A program made the position numbers and the translations under genes. From the NCBI GenBank assembly GCA_028818705.1, contig JAPPNJ010000051.1, positions 44,484 through 108,483 of the forward strand: a stretch of 64,000 nt of DNA. Direction: 5' to 3'. Shown piece by piece: positions 36,370 to 45,457 of the stretch. Every line of letters begins with the position of its first letter. The stretch's first letter is position 1. The DNA comes from Candidatus Poribacteria bacterium. GTDB taxonomy: Bacteria > Poribacteria > WGA-4E > WGA-3G. Below the pieces are notes generated by a model. It had not been told where the DNA came from, ran no database searches, and was given only the letters and a program-made list of their open reading frames with translations.

Positions 36370-37119
36370 ATGCGACTTAAAGACAAAGTAGCCATCATTA
36401 CAGGTGGCGCATCCGGTATTGGAAAGGCGACTGCGATTCTTTTTGCTGAACACGGCGCGAAGATTGTTGTCGCTGACATCGATGAAAACGGTGCCAACCA
36501 AACCATTGCAAACATCCACGACGCAGGCAATGAAGCGGTCTATGTCCAGACCGATGTCACAATTTCGGGTGACACTGAGCGAATGGTCCAGGAGGCCCTT
36601 AACAGCTATGGAAAACTGGATATCCTACTCAGTAGTGCTGGAATTGCAATGCGGCTTCCAGTTGGTGATTTACCGGAGGCAGACTGGCACCGGTGCCTGA
36701 ATGTCAACCTCACTGGTGTCTATCTCTCTGCCAAGGCAGCGATCCCCGCAATGCAGAAAAACGGCGGTGGTTCTATCATCAACTTGTCTTCCATCTACGG
36801 TCTCGTTGGGGCGGATGTACGGGCAGCGTACGTTGCTGCTAAGGGTGGCGTGACAAACCTCACACGCAGCATAGCACTCGATTATGCGGAGGACAACATC
36901 CGAGTTAACTGTATCTGTCCTGGCTTCGTTGAAACACCTTTAGTCGCCGGGGTCATCAAAACACCAGAGGAGTATCGTGTCCTCGCCGATAAACATCCTA
37001 TGCGCCGACTGGCACAGCCCGAAGAAATTGCCTATGGGGCACTATACCTCGCCTCCGATGAATCGGCGTTTGTTACAGGCATCGCCTTACCAATTGACGG
37101 CGGCTACACCGCAGGATAA
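36370..37119 (+). CDS. Short-chain dehydrogenase/reductase (SDR), 3-oxoacyl-ACP-reductase-like
   Basis: The 249-residue classical SDR has the NAD(P)-binding motif TGGASGIGKAT and VVADIDENGAN, whose Asp at the end of strand 2 favours NAD. LSSAGIAM (N-A-G-like), NLSSIYG with the catalytic Ser, and Y-x3-K in AAYVAAKGG complete the active site. It acts in the cytosol on an alcohol or ketone substrate that cannot be named. The position after the FAH-family gene suggests sugar-acid metabolism. Confidence 0.94.
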   Translation: MRLKDKVAIITGGASGIGKATAILFAEHGAKIVVADIDENGANQTIANIHDAGNEAVYVQTDVTISGDTERMVQEALNSYGKLDILLSSAGIAMRLPVGDLPEADWHRCLNVNLTGVYLSAKAAIPAMQKNGGGSIINLSSIYGLVGADVRAAYVAAKGGVTNLTRSIALDYAEDNIRVNCICPGFVETPLVAGVIKTPEEYRVLADKHPMRRLAQPEEIAYGALYLASDESAFVTGIALPIDGGYTAG

Positions 37120-37120
37120 G

Positions 37121-37146
37121 GTAGGAGGGGTTTCTAACCCCGACCT
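37121..37146 (+). repeat. GTAGGAG hairpin with GGGGTT/AACCCC stem
   Basis: GTAGGAG is followed by GGGTT-TCT-AACCC and CGACC. It begins two bases after the SDR stop and ends ten bases before the next start, so it fills the whole intergenic space and may affect mRNA stability between the genes. Confidence 0.68.
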
Positions 37147-37155
37147 GATTCAACA

Positions 37156-39861
37156 ATGAAAAAAGTCTCCTTATCTGCCCTTCTCATTCTACTCATAAAC
37201 AGTGCCTACTTGTTCAGTTTCGGCGAACCGACGCTCTTCTATATCTTTAACGTTCTGCTCCACGTTGGACTCGGTATTGCGCTGATACTTCCGTTCAGCA
37301 TTTATGCCTATAAACAATTCAGGCGGATCTCAACGCTCGGACGGATAGGAATTATTGGGATAACTGTGGGTATCATTTCCGGCGGCTATCTGATGGTTGT
37401 AGGTGCGACAACCCCGTATCGGTGGCTACTCATCACACACATCATCACTGTCGGTGTCGGTAGCCTCCTTTTTTCCGTTCACCTGTTGCGAGACGGCGAC
37501 CTGCTTACGCCATCATTGAGAAAAGTGGGTATAGTGGTCCTGGTCGGCATTGTCCTTTTCCCTCTTGGCGCGCGACTTACGCAGCACTATCTCCCGAATG
37601 AAACCTACCTCGTTGAAAATCCAGCACTGCCTCCCACAAGCATGTACGAGGAAGGCGGTGGCACAACCGGTCACTTTTTCCCCGCGTCCGTCGAGACCGA
37701 GACGGGCGCGCTAATTCCGACCGATTTCTTTCTCACATCTGAGACCTGCGCCGCAAAAGGGTGTCATCCAGATATCTATCGGCAGTGGAACGAATCGGCA
37801 CACCATTTTTCTTCTTTTAATAACCAGTGGTACCGAAAGTCAATTATCTATATGCAAGAAGTCAACGGCATTCAACCCTCTAAGTGGTGCGGAGGGTGCC
37901 ACGATCCGGCAATTCTCCTAAACGGCGTGATGGATAGACCTATTCGCGAAAACCTCCATACGCCTGCCGCACAAGCCGGACTTGCTTGCACAGCGTGCCA
38001 TTCTATTGAAAAGGTCAAGGATACGATGGGCAATAGCGGGTATGTAATTAAATACCCACCGCTTCATGACATTGCTGCCAGCGATAACCCTATTATCCGC
38101 AATTTGCACAACTACCTCATCCGACTTGACCCGGAACCGCATAAAAAGAGTTTTCTTAAGCCGTTCCACCGTCAAAATACCGCCGAATTCTGTTCAACCT
38201 GCCATAAAGTACATCTCGATGAGCCGGTTAATAATTTCCGATGGATACGCGGCTTCAACGACTATGACCAATGGCAGAAAAGTGGTGTTTCTCATCAAGG
38301 GGCGTTGTCCTTCTATTATCCCGAAAAAGCGAAAAAGTGTGTCGATTGCCACATGCCGCTTGTTTATTCTAAGGATGCAGGAAACATCAACGGCAAAGTT
38401 CACAATCACCGCTTTCCCGCTGCAAATACTGCACTGCCCTTTGTAAATCAGCATCCCGATCAGCTTAAGACTGTGACTGAATTTCTACAAAACGAAGCGG
38501 TCACCTTAGATTTCTTTGCGGACGGCGCTCCGATCCCAAGCGGTGGGATTGCGGTCACGCCTGGCGAAAGCATGCGTGTTGATGTAGTGGTACGCACTCG
38601 AAACGTTGGGCACCGTTTCCCCGCTGGAACGATTGATGCTTTTGACATCTGGTTGGAATTGAAAGCCACCGATGAAAACGGAAAGATAGTCTTCTGGAAC
38701 GGCAGGATCACCGCACCCGATGGAAATGGACCCGTTGATCCAGGGGCGCATTTTTACCGGGCTTATATGCTCGATGAACACGGGAACCTCATTAATAAAC
38801 GGAACGCTTGGGCAACCCGGACTATCCTCTATTCAAATACAATCCCGCCGGGTGCCGCCGATACTGTCCGTTACCGACTTGAGATCCCACCCGATGCTGG
38901 AAAAGTGCTAATGCTGGAGGCGAAACTTAACTATCGCAAGTTCAACTGGTGGCACACACAATGGGCTTATGCCGGTGTGCGCGATCCAGAAGACACCGAT
39001 TTTCAGATAGATAAAGGCTACGATGACGGCAGGTGGGTCTGGACGGGTGATACCTCAGACGTTGCTGGAAAAATCAAAGCGATTCCGAATCTACCAATTA
39101 TCGTAATGGCATCTGAAAAAGCAACCTTAAAAGTCTCGGTAGGAGGGAACTCCGATTCCCGACCTATAGACGTCTCGGTAGGAGGGAACTCCGATTCCCG
39201 ACCTATAGACGACAACGCACGTGAACGCTGGAACGATTATGGTATTGGGCTTCTCCTACAAGGCGATCTAAAAGCCGCTCAGATTGCGTTCTCGAAGGTG
39301 ACCGAAATAGATCCCGTATACCTTGATGGATGGGTGAATATCGCGCGGTGTCGAATCGAAGAAGGAAATATGCAAGGTGCCGAGGCAATGCTCGAAAAAG
39401 CGTTTGAAATTCAGAAGACACTACCACCCGAGAATCCGCATCGCGCCAAAGTTCACTACTTCTATGCTCTTGTTCAGGAGACTTACGGCAATTACGATAT
39501 AGCGATTGAGCATCTCCAACGCGCCGCTGCGCAATTTCCGCGCGACACCCGTGTTCGAAATAAACTTGGGCGTATGTACTTTCTGAAACGTAATTACGAA
39601 ACCGCTTTGACTGAATTCCAGAAGACGCTTACAGTCGACCCAGAAGACCTGGACGCACACTACAACATGATGCGCTGCTATCGTGCCCTCAAGAATCCGT
39701 CGCTCGCTGCGAAATCGCAGAAACTTTACCTCCGCTTTAAAGCCGATGAATCCGTCGATGCAATCACCGGTATCCCTCGCCGAGCGGATCCAAATGTCAA
39801 CCGTGAACGTCAACGGATTCATGAACACACAAATAGTTATGAATCACTATCCAACCCCTGA
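37156..39861 (+). CDS. Membrane multihaem cytochrome c with C-terminal TPR repeats
   Basis: The 901-residue protein has five membrane spans (about 5-22, 28-52, 63-83, 90-110 and 124-143). A periplasmic haem domain follows with four CxxCH sites (CGGCH 245, CTACH 278, CSTCH 346, CVDCH 395) and a fifth site of the C-x4-CH form (CAAKGCH 198). A beta-rich region (about 430-640) contains NVGHRFPAGTIDAFD, as in cytochrome c554-like proteins. A 26-residue repeated linker (660-685) and TPR helices (about 690-870) complete it. It probably transfers electrons in the periplasm. The linker derives from two exact copies of a 39-base hairpin element at 39133-39210. Confidence 0.88.
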   Translation: MKKVSLSALLILLINSAYLFSFGEPTLFYIFNVLLHVGLGIALILPFSIYAYKQFRRISTLGRIGIIGITVGIISGGYLMVVGATTPYRWLLITHIITVGVGSLLFSVHLLRDGDLLTPSLRKVGIVVLVGIVLFPLGARLTQHYLPNETYLVENPALPPTSMYEEGGGTTGHFFPASVETETGALIPTDFFLTSETCAAKGCHPDIYRQWNESAHHFSSFNNQWYRKSIIYMQEVNGIQPSKWCGGCHDPAILLNGVMDRPIRENLHTPAAQAGLACTACHSIEKVKDTMGNSGYVIKYPPLHDIAASDNPIIRNLHNYLIRLDPEPHKKSFLKPFHRQNTAEFCSTCHKVHLDEPVNNFRWIRGFNDYDQWQKSGVSHQGALSFYYPEKAKKCVDCHMPLVYSKDAGNINGKVHNHRFPAANTALPFVNQHPDQLKTVTEFLQNEAVTLDFFADGAPIPSGGIAVTPGESMRVDVVVRTRNVGHRFPAGTIDAFDIWLELKATDENGKIVFWNGRITAPDGNGPVDPGAHFYRAYMLDEHGNLINKRNAWATRTILYSNTIPPGAADTVRYRLEIPPDAGKVLMLEAKLNYRKFNWWHTQWAYAGVRDPEDTDFQIDKGYDDGRWVWTGDTSDVAGKIKAIPNLPIIVMASEKATLKVSVGGNSDSRPIDVSVGGNSDSRPIDDNARERWNDYGIGLLLQGDLKAAQIAFSKVTEIDPVYLDGWVNIARCRIEEGNMQGAEAMLEKAFEIQKTLPPENPHRAKVHYFYALVQETYGNYDIAIEHLQRAAAQFPRDTRVRNKLGRMYFLKRNYETALTEFQKTLTVDPEDLDAHYNMMRCYRALKNPSLAAKSQKLYLRFKADESVDAITGIPRRADPNVNRERQRIHEHTNSYESLSNP
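39133..39210 (+). repeat. Two exact 39-base hairpin repeats inside a coding sequence
   Basis: Each unit contains GTAGGAG-GGAA-CTCCGA-TTCC-CGACC, the same foot and loop as the intergenic hairpin at 58119-58143, where the stem is CGAT/ATCG. Because 39 is a multiple of three, the two units are read in frame as VSVGGNSDSRPID twice. They join the haem domain to the TPR domain of the cytochrome gene. Confidence 0.85.
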
Positions 39862-40621
39862 ACATCAACACGCCACTGAGGCAATTATCGAGTTCTTCAC
39901 CGCAATCCCAGAAATTGAAACTGTTTGTCTAACCTGTTCATGTGCTCGTGGCAAGGCAAGTCGGGATAGTTGTCTGGATATGCTCGTTCTCGGCAGACCC
40001 GAAATCATGTCCGCCGCACAGGCAGACATTCAGAAAGCGTGGGACGAATTTTATAGGACTGCCTCTGTTTTTCAGAAACTCGCCGCTGTCGGGAAATACG
40101 CACATGTCGATTTAGAGTTCAGCGATGGGCACTTTGTTCCAACGCCTCGCGGCTGGACAAGCGGTCCTGACGAATTTGAATTAGCAATCGGGAATTACCT
40201 TGTCTATAGTGTCCCGCTCCATCAGAAAAGCGATTACTTCAATAAACTCAAGGCAAGATGGTTGCCGTACTACAATGAAACCTTGCGTCGCGAGCGGTTA
40301 TTGATGGTGCGGAAGTATTGTCTTAACAATCTCGACCATATTCCGCTTTACGTTGAGCGCGGGCTGCATTTCCAGTGTTTTCATCGATTTTACGATGCCT
40401 TTCGAGAATTCCTACAAGCCCTCTTCATTGCCCAACGTATCTACCCTATCGCCTATGATAAATGGATTCAGGAGCAGATTGTGGAGATTTTAGAACTTCC
40501 AGACCTCTATAAGCAGTTGCTAAGTCTATTTGAAATACACAACTTTGAAAGCCACGAAATTCTAGACAAAGCAAACATTTTGAGAGACTTATTGGCACAA
40601 TATGCCCCGATTTCATCTTAG
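39821..40621 (+). CDS. Nucleotidyltransferase-fold protein, function unknown
   Basis: The protein has about 266 residues. The segment VCLTCSCARGKASRDSCLDMLVL matches the nucleotidyltransferase pattern (GS-x-ARG-x5-SD-x-D). However, the first Gly-Ser is Cys-Ser-Cys and the first metal-binding Asp of the pair is replaced by Cys, so catalysis is doubtful. The C-terminal half is helical (ERLLMVRKYCLNNLDHIPLY, then FHRFYDAFREFLQALFIAQR) and resembles the helical bundle of DUF4037-like proteins. The start overlaps the end of the upstream cytochrome gene; ATG codons at 39821 and 39839 are both possible. Coupled translation is likely. Confidence 0.72.
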   Translation: MNTQIVMNHYPTPEHQHATEAIIEFFTAIPEIETVCLTCSCARGKASRDSCLDMLVLGRPEIMSAAQADIQKAWDEFYRTASVFQKLAAVGKYAHVDLEFSDGHFVPTPRGWTSGPDEFELAIGNYLVYSVPLHQKSDYFNKLKARWLPYYNETLRRERLLMVRKYCLNNLDHIPLYVERGLHFQCFHRFYDAFREFLQALFIAQRIYPIAYDKWIQEQIVEILELPDLYKQLLSLFEIHNFESHEILDKANILRDLLAQYAPISS

Positions 40622-40710
40622 TAGAAAACAGATATAAGTTAAAATAACTCAAGTTGCTACTAACAGATTTTGCCCATTTCAGAAAGGTTTTTTTACCTTC
40701 TTTCCACACC

Positions 40711-40829
40711 CCCGGGGAATGCCATCAGGCATTCATACCGTTGATTCAGGGGCGATATATCTATAGAAAATGACGCATTTGCACGATAGCACCCCCGGGG
40801 AATGCCATACGGCGTTCATACCGTTGATT
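40711..40829 (+). repeat. Two GGGGAATGCC hairpins in an intergenic region
   Basis: The first unit (40711-40746) has the stem GAATGCC/GGCATTC and the second (40792-40829) has GAATGCC/GGCGTTC, a G-T wobble change. Both end in ATACCGTTGATT. They belong to the same group as the array at 25143-25265. The gap from 40622 to 41161 holds no gene. Confidence 0.8.
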
Positions 40830-40862
40830 TCGGAGTGCTATGTGAATAAAAAGGTGGCAACT

Positions 40863-41105
40863 TGCATTAACTAAAGTTTGGACAATTTTGGTCGGGTTCA
40901 TGCTTGGTTTTCAAAACCTTTCTGATTTTTCTGAAGGTTTCTCACACAAACGCAACTCACAGAAAAATGAACTCGGAATGTGCCAAGGGGCAGCCCCAGC
41001 GGGGCGAAATGTTTATAGAAATGCCGCCCCTGCAAGGTCTAAGCCCCAGCGGGGCGAAATGTGTATCGCATCTAAATAATTTAAAATTGTCCAAAGTTTA
41101 GTGCA
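40863..41105. mobile_element. MITE-like element with terminal inverted repeats
   Basis: TAAAGTTTGGACAATTTT (40872-40889) and AAAATTGTCCAAAGTTTA (41083-41100) are inverted repeats differing at one base. TGCA lies a few bases outside each, and the total length is about 243 bases. No transposase is encoded. The interior includes two copies of CCCCAGCGGGGCGAAATG (40993-41010 and 41044-41061), each with a CCCC/GGGG hairpin. Size and ends fit a non-autonomous miniature element. No target-site duplication was confirmed. Confidence 0.55.
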
Positions 41106-41161
41106 GTAAAATAAAGTGCCCCGACAATTTTTGCCGGATCACTTTTTTAAAGGGACAGTGT

Positions 41162-42772
41162 TCAAATAGGCTGCTTCAAGCGGAACAAATTGTCCGACCT
41201 GTCACGCTCAAAAAACCAACGCTCTAATGACAAACACCATTCAAAGAACTTTACCGCCAGAGGCGTGATTCCTTCTGTGCCAAACCACATCTCCGCTAAC
41301 TCTCGTACGCGAAATGGACCTGTCAGTCCCATCTTCTGGACAAAAGCAGCGACTTCACGGAGAATTCTGTCACTACTCAGTTTTCTGCCTCCTGCAATGC
41401 CTTTCCGTTTCTCCATACGATGCACTTCACCATTTTCAGGAAGTTTCACATCTACTGCCGGACATGCTTTACAGACAGATTTAAACAATTCTCCACGCGC
41501 TTCTGCATCACCATGTACAAGAAACAGTTTGCGCGGTTGCACTTTCTTAACCAGCTCCAGTAGTTCTTTACTGTCCGCGTGTGCTGAAAGTGAATAACGT
41601 TCCACTCGGCACTTGACATCAAAGCGTTCATCGTCTAAAAACCACACACGGTTTTCGGATCCCTTTATATCCTCGAGAGCACGCCCAGGAGTTCCCTCAG
41701 CCTGATATCCGGTGATGGCAATCAGGTTTCTCGGATCCCGGACTAAATATTTAGCGTAAGCGGCAGACTTGCCACCGACCAACATACCTGAAGATGCTAC
41801 GACACAGCACGGTCCCTCTGCTAAAACGCTTTCAGGTTTAGTCCCGCGTGGTACCTTTTTTATCATATCGGAATAAAAAAGAGACTCACCTTGTTTCCCT
41901 TTACCTCGCAAAGGTCGTTGCAGTTCGTCGGCAAATTGGGAGTATATTCCATTAATATCGCGCACCATCCCATCAACATACACGGGAAACTCAGGAATCT
42001 CTTTACGTTCCATTGCCTGCTTCAGAATTAGAATGACCTCTTGAGATCGCCCAACAGCGAAGGCGGGGAGTAACACCATGCCGCCTTCTTTAATCGTGTT
42101 GGCTACGTCGTTGACCAGTCTCTTTGCTTCTTCGGTCCGGCTAACCTTGTGCCGGCGATTACCATAAGTTGATTCTATCACCATCACGTCAGGCTTACAC
42201 CACTTTGGCACATCCACACTCGGAATAGTCAACTGTTTGCTAACAGACACATCGCCCGTCATCAGAATACTTTCAGACTTGCTTTTAATGTAAATCATTG
42301 CCGCACCCAAAATATGTCCAGCGGGAATCCATGTGGCTGTTACACCTTCACAGATTGGTACGGGTTCAAGCCAACGGACTTCTTCTCCCAGACAATGCAA
42401 GAACACGTCGACATCATCGAGAGTATACAAAGGCTGTTTACTCTCTTCTTGTTCCTCACGCTGCATCCGTTTCGCGCTATCTTCTAATAACACTCGGGTG
42501 ATAGCCTTCGTCGCAGGTGTCTGATAGATCTTCACACCTGCAAGCCAAAGGTTTCTCAATCTCGGTAGCGCGCCCGTATGATCCGTGTGTGCATGTGTCA
42601 GAAGGACTGCATTCGGCATGCCTACTGTATCAAAGTCCGGGAAATGAGGCAGTGGATCCTGCCCAGGGCCCATTCGGATACCTGCATCTACGAGAATACG
42701 ATATCCATCAATTTCAATTAACGTGGAGGAAGCACCAACTTCATTGGCACCGCCGAAAAAACGAAGGTTCAT
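41162..42772 (-). CDS. Metallo-beta-lactamase/beta-CASP ribonuclease (RNase J/CPSF-like)
   Basis: The 536-residue protein shows the MBL zinc motif THAHTDHTGALPRL, AGHILGAAM, the beta-CASP segment LLPAFAVGRSQEVI and the RNA-specificity domain with SLSAHADSKELL and LFLVHGDAEAR. Enzymes of this type cut RNA as exo- or endonucleases and relate to archaeal and eukaryotic CPSF. The last 90 residues (SDRILREVAAFVQKMGLTGPFRV through LERWFFERDRSDNLFRL) form a tail I do not recognise. The ATG at 42772 has TTAGGAGTTAATA upstream. It stands alone on the minus strand. Confidence 0.93.
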   Translation of the reverse strand: MNLRFFGGANEVGASSTLIEIDGYRILVDAGIRMGPGQDPLPHFPDFDTVGMPNAVLLTHAHTDHTGALPRLRNLWLAGVKIYQTPATKAITRVLLEDSAKRMQREEQEESKQPLYTLDDVDVFLHCLGEEVRWLEPVPICEGVTATWIPAGHILGAAMIYIKSKSESILMTGDVSVSKQLTIPSVDVPKWCKPDVMVIESTYGNRRHKVSRTEEAKRLVNDVANTIKEGGMVLLPAFAVGRSQEVILILKQAMERKEIPEFPVYVDGMVRDINGIYSQFADELQRPLRGKGKQGESLFYSDMIKKVPRGTKPESVLAEGPCCVVASSGMLVGGKSAAYAKYLVRDPRNLIAITGYQAEGTPGRALEDIKGSENRVWFLDDERFDVKCRVERYSLSAHADSKELLELVKKVQPRKLFLVHGDAEARGELFKSVCKACPAVDVKLPENGEVHRMEKRKGIAGGRKLSSDRILREVAAFVQKMGLTGPFRVRELAEMWFGTEGITPLAVKFFEWCLSLERWFFERDRSDNLFRLKQPI

Positions 42773-43049
42773 TATTAACTCCTAATTTTGACGTAAAAAG
42801 TCCGATATGGGCACCTACTTATTACGTCGTTCTGATGAGTGTTATAGCACATTTAAGAGGTGCTTAGGTCCTCTGGAGTGCTCTTACGCAAATAATAGAA
42901 CAAAATGTGGGATAGGTATTGATTTAATGCGACAGATACTAAAATCAATCCTAACCTTTAATCAGTAAGTGTAGAGAAACGCTACTATTAAATCGCTAAT
43001 TTTAATGTTTCTCATTATATTAAACGGAACATGTGTAGGAAAGTTTACC
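42773..43049. other. AT-rich intergenic region without visible genes
   Basis: This 277-base stretch separates the RNase J-like gene from a small gene on the same strand. It is AT-rich, has no open frame of note and no hairpin repeat of the common groups. A promoter for the RNase J-like gene is probably here but no strong match was found. Confidence 0.4.
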
Positions 43050-43214
43050 TTATTTCCGTTTTTTCGAGGTAACTTTATTTTTTTCGTCAGGTTTCTGTGC
43101 GGAACCTCTTGATTTCCAATAAGCATCGTTGTTAGGATTCAGTTGATTGGCACGATTGTCAAGACTACCATGAGGGACGTTCTGATTTCTACCATCAACA
43201 CGTTTCTTCGCCAT
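43050..43214 (-). CDS. Small basic protein of 54 residues, function unknown
   Basis: An ATG at 43214 is preceded by AAGGAAGTGATAAC, a good ribosome binding site, and opens a 54-codon frame ending in TAA at 43050. The product begins MAKKRVDGRNQNVPHG and includes LNPNNDAYWKSRG, then a Lys-rich tail. It is basic, hydrophilic and probably disordered or nucleic-acid-binding. The NPNNDAYW segment recalls small uncharacterised bacterial proteins, from memory only. It lies downstream of the 595-residue gene at 45159 on the same strand, separated by 157 bases. Confidence 0.65.
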   Translation of the reverse strand: MAKKRVDGRNQNVPHGSLDNRANQLNPNNDAYWKSRGSAQKPDEKNKVTSKKRK

Positions 43215-43371
43215 TGTTATCACTTCCTTTTTCTACCAATTTCTCACTTCACGCGAAGACTCGCGTCAAAATTCTATCAGTCTATAGATATAGAGTCCAC
43301 TCCAACGAAAAGGAGTAAAAAATTTAACATATCCAATATTTTTAAAATTTTTTCGGAAATTAGTTATCTCT

Positions 43372-45159
43372 TCAGTTGTAACGATCACCTTTTTCCCGCG
43401 TCCGGTGCAACTCTCTTTGGCGCGTTCGCATTGCCCCCGCACGATCAACTTTTATGTCAAGCGCTATGAGATGCGCCTGCCGAAGCCACCAAAACGCTTC
43501 AAACAGCGGTCTACGCGGCGACGCGCCTTCGTCTAAATTCGGTTTGCCTCGATTCAGGTGCCGAACCTTTTTATACGCTTTCTTAGCAAGTTCCCGGACC
43601 GTCTTATCTGGATCGTTATTCAGTAGCCAGAGGAGGGTTCGGTGTGATCGTCCTCCAGGGTTAACGCGCAATGCAGCGAACGCTTGAATGTAACACCACC
43701 GCCACTCTGGACGAGTCTCCACGAAATCTTCATCAGTGTAACCTGAATCCTTACTCTTTTCTCTTCTCTCTTTCCTTGTTCTGAGCCGTTCCAGACAAAA
43801 CTTGGCAAATTCTTCACGTAAGCCCTGCAAGTATTGATCTTTCTGAAGTTCAGTCCGCAGGTTCTGAGAATACATTGCCACTTCAATCCAATTTGGAACG
43901 CGGGAATATATTACCGGTGGATTGTCCGTGCTGTCATGTTCACGCCACGTACGCAGATCTCGTGCAACCGCTTGCTCGGTCATTCCCGTAAAGGCGAGCA
44001 ACAAAGGCTTCAAGCGTTTCCACGGAGGGGCGAAACAGAGCAGAACATAATAAGCTTTGTCATAAAAATCGCGAATATCTTCATCCCCAAAGATTTCAGG
44101 CGTATCCCTTAGCACAGATCGCAAGATGCCAACATGCCGCGATGCGCTTTCAACAAGTCGCTCTCGTAATTTGTCCGGAAGTTCAGACTCCAGTCCACCC
44201 ATACTCCAACTGTAAATTAGTTTAGATAAATGCCACCAAGTTTTGAGTAAAGGTGAATGTTCCTGATTTAACTCTGGCTTTCTGGTGTTCAGAAGTTCCA
44301 AAAACGGAATTAACTCATGCGCGACAGCCTGCCATCCATCATTCAGTGGGTCCAAACGTTTTACCTGAGACGAAGATGTATGCGTTGCATTCCACATAGC
44401 ATAGTCAATAGCATTCAGCAAGCCAAGTATCTTGTCACCGAGGACATCGTTTGGGAGATCGGAAAAATCTTGTAATAGTGTATCCAACCTCACTTTGTCA
44501 CAGCGTTCTGCATTCGCGTGAAACCGCCAGGTTAACCAAAATTCAAGTTGTTCCAGCGTCTCAAACTGGTCGAGATACGTATTTCCTCGTTGACGTCGTT
44601 GCGTCGGATCCAACAGATTCAGATTGACTACCTGATTTAAAGGCATATCTTTTGGAAAGAGAAAGAGCAAGAACCCACCAAAGTCGAAAAAAGCGTTCTT
44701 AACCGCCTTACGGAGTTTTTCCAAATCCAAATTTTTAGCACTGAACTTCGCATGCCTTTGGAATTCACCAACCCATTGCGGTATATCCCAAGAACTGTTT
44801 GATTTCCTAGGTGATTTATTAGGCGACAACCGCGAATCACCTCCAGGTCCAAAACCGAGCATCAAACTAAAAAGGAACGCCAAAAAGGTTTGACCATCTT
44901 TTTCTTCGATCTGAACCCGTTCCTTTAAAGTATTCAGTCCACCTAATAGATCGTCCCCAAACGCACCAAACTCGTCGTGTCTGAATACCGATTTACCTGT
45001 TGGATCGCCAAAGCAATCTGGACGTTTAAAAACGCGGGCGAGCCACTCTTGATCTACGGTAGAAAAACCTACTTCCGCAAGGCACTGCTTAACGGAGGAT
45101 ATTTCTTCTTCCGCAGGATCATTTGATGGAAAAACGAGTCCATTTTCGGCTTTGCGCAT
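43372..45159 (-). CDS. Large protein of unknown function in AT-rich region
   Basis: The 595-residue protein is preceded by AAAGGAG and is read from an ATG at 45159. It is largely helical, with a run of Phe/Leu-rich segments near 155-175 (NAFFDFGGFLLFLF). A central part is rich in Trp and Leu, and the C-terminal 130 residues have HEAT-like helices (ETRPEWRWCYIQAFAALRVN, then LLWLLNNDPDKTVRELAKKA) and a basic end. No catalytic motif or signal peptide is visible. I do not recognise the family. Flanks are AT-rich and contain small unknown genes, which suggests an acquired patch. Confidence 0.7.
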   Translation of the reverse strand: MRKAENGLVFPSNDPAEEEISSVKQCLAEVGFSTVDQEWLARVFKRPDCFGDPTGKSVFRHDEFGAFGDDLLGGLNTLKERVQIEEKDGQTFLAFLFSLMLGFGPGGDSRLSPNKSPRKSNSSWDIPQWVGEFQRHAKFSAKNLDLEKLRKAVKNAFFDFGGFLLFLFPKDMPLNQVVNLNLLDPTQRRQRGNTYLDQFETLEQLEFWLTWRFHANAERCDKVRLDTLLQDFSDLPNDVLGDKILGLLNAIDYAMWNATHTSSSQVKRLDPLNDGWQAVAHELIPFLELLNTRKPELNQEHSPLLKTWWHLSKLIYSWSMGGLESELPDKLRERLVESASRHVGILRSVLRDTPEIFGDEDIRDFYDKAYYVLLCFAPPWKRLKPLLLAFTGMTEQAVARDLRTWREHDSTDNPPVIYSRVPNWIEVAMYSQNLRTELQKDQYLQGLREEFAKFCLERLRTRKERREKSKDSGYTDEDFVETRPEWRWCYIQAFAALRVNPGGRSHRTLLWLLNNDPDKTVRELAKKAYKKVRHLNRGKPNLDEGASPRRPLFEAFWWLRQAHLIALDIKVDRAGAMRTRQRELHRTREKGDRYN

Positions 45160-45457
45160 GACATGCTCCTTTCTCTCTGAAGGAGGACAAAACTATATCC
45201 TATGAAAAATCCGATAAATTCGGATTACTAACCTTTAGGATTCCCAATGAAAGTACATCAGGACCGGAGGAGATGCAGAATGCATCAAAATGACGAGGTT
45301 AGATTTTACTTCAATGTTTTTAATGATAACACAAAAAACAGTAGGTGTCAAATTGATTTTCAAAATTATTAATAATCGCGTTTTCATCAAGCATTCGGAA
45401 ACTTTTCGGGCTTCGTTGTAGTTAAGGGGTCCTGTACCTTTCATCTAACATTTCCAT
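45160..45457. other. Gap with possible remnant related to the sequence at 45905-46057
   Basis: A 69-codon minus-strand frame (45235-45444) reads LTPTVFCVIIKNIEVKS, which resembles LASAIFCGILNDVENKF encoded at about 45965-46045 in the non-coding lead of the gene at 45904. The DNA of the two places is also alike by eye. Neither has a good ribosome binding site. They look like remnants of one small gene or of a duplicated segment. Confidence 0.35.

Noticed and set aside
43143..43469. 108-codon plus-strand frame
   Set aside because: It lies opposite the 54-residue gene and the end of the 595-residue gene, both with better start signals, and shows no motif.
45235..45444. 69-codon minus-strand frame as a real gene
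   Set aside because: Poor ribosome binding site and no domain. Its similarity to the region at 45965-46045 is better explained as a shared remnant, so it is noted under the gap only.
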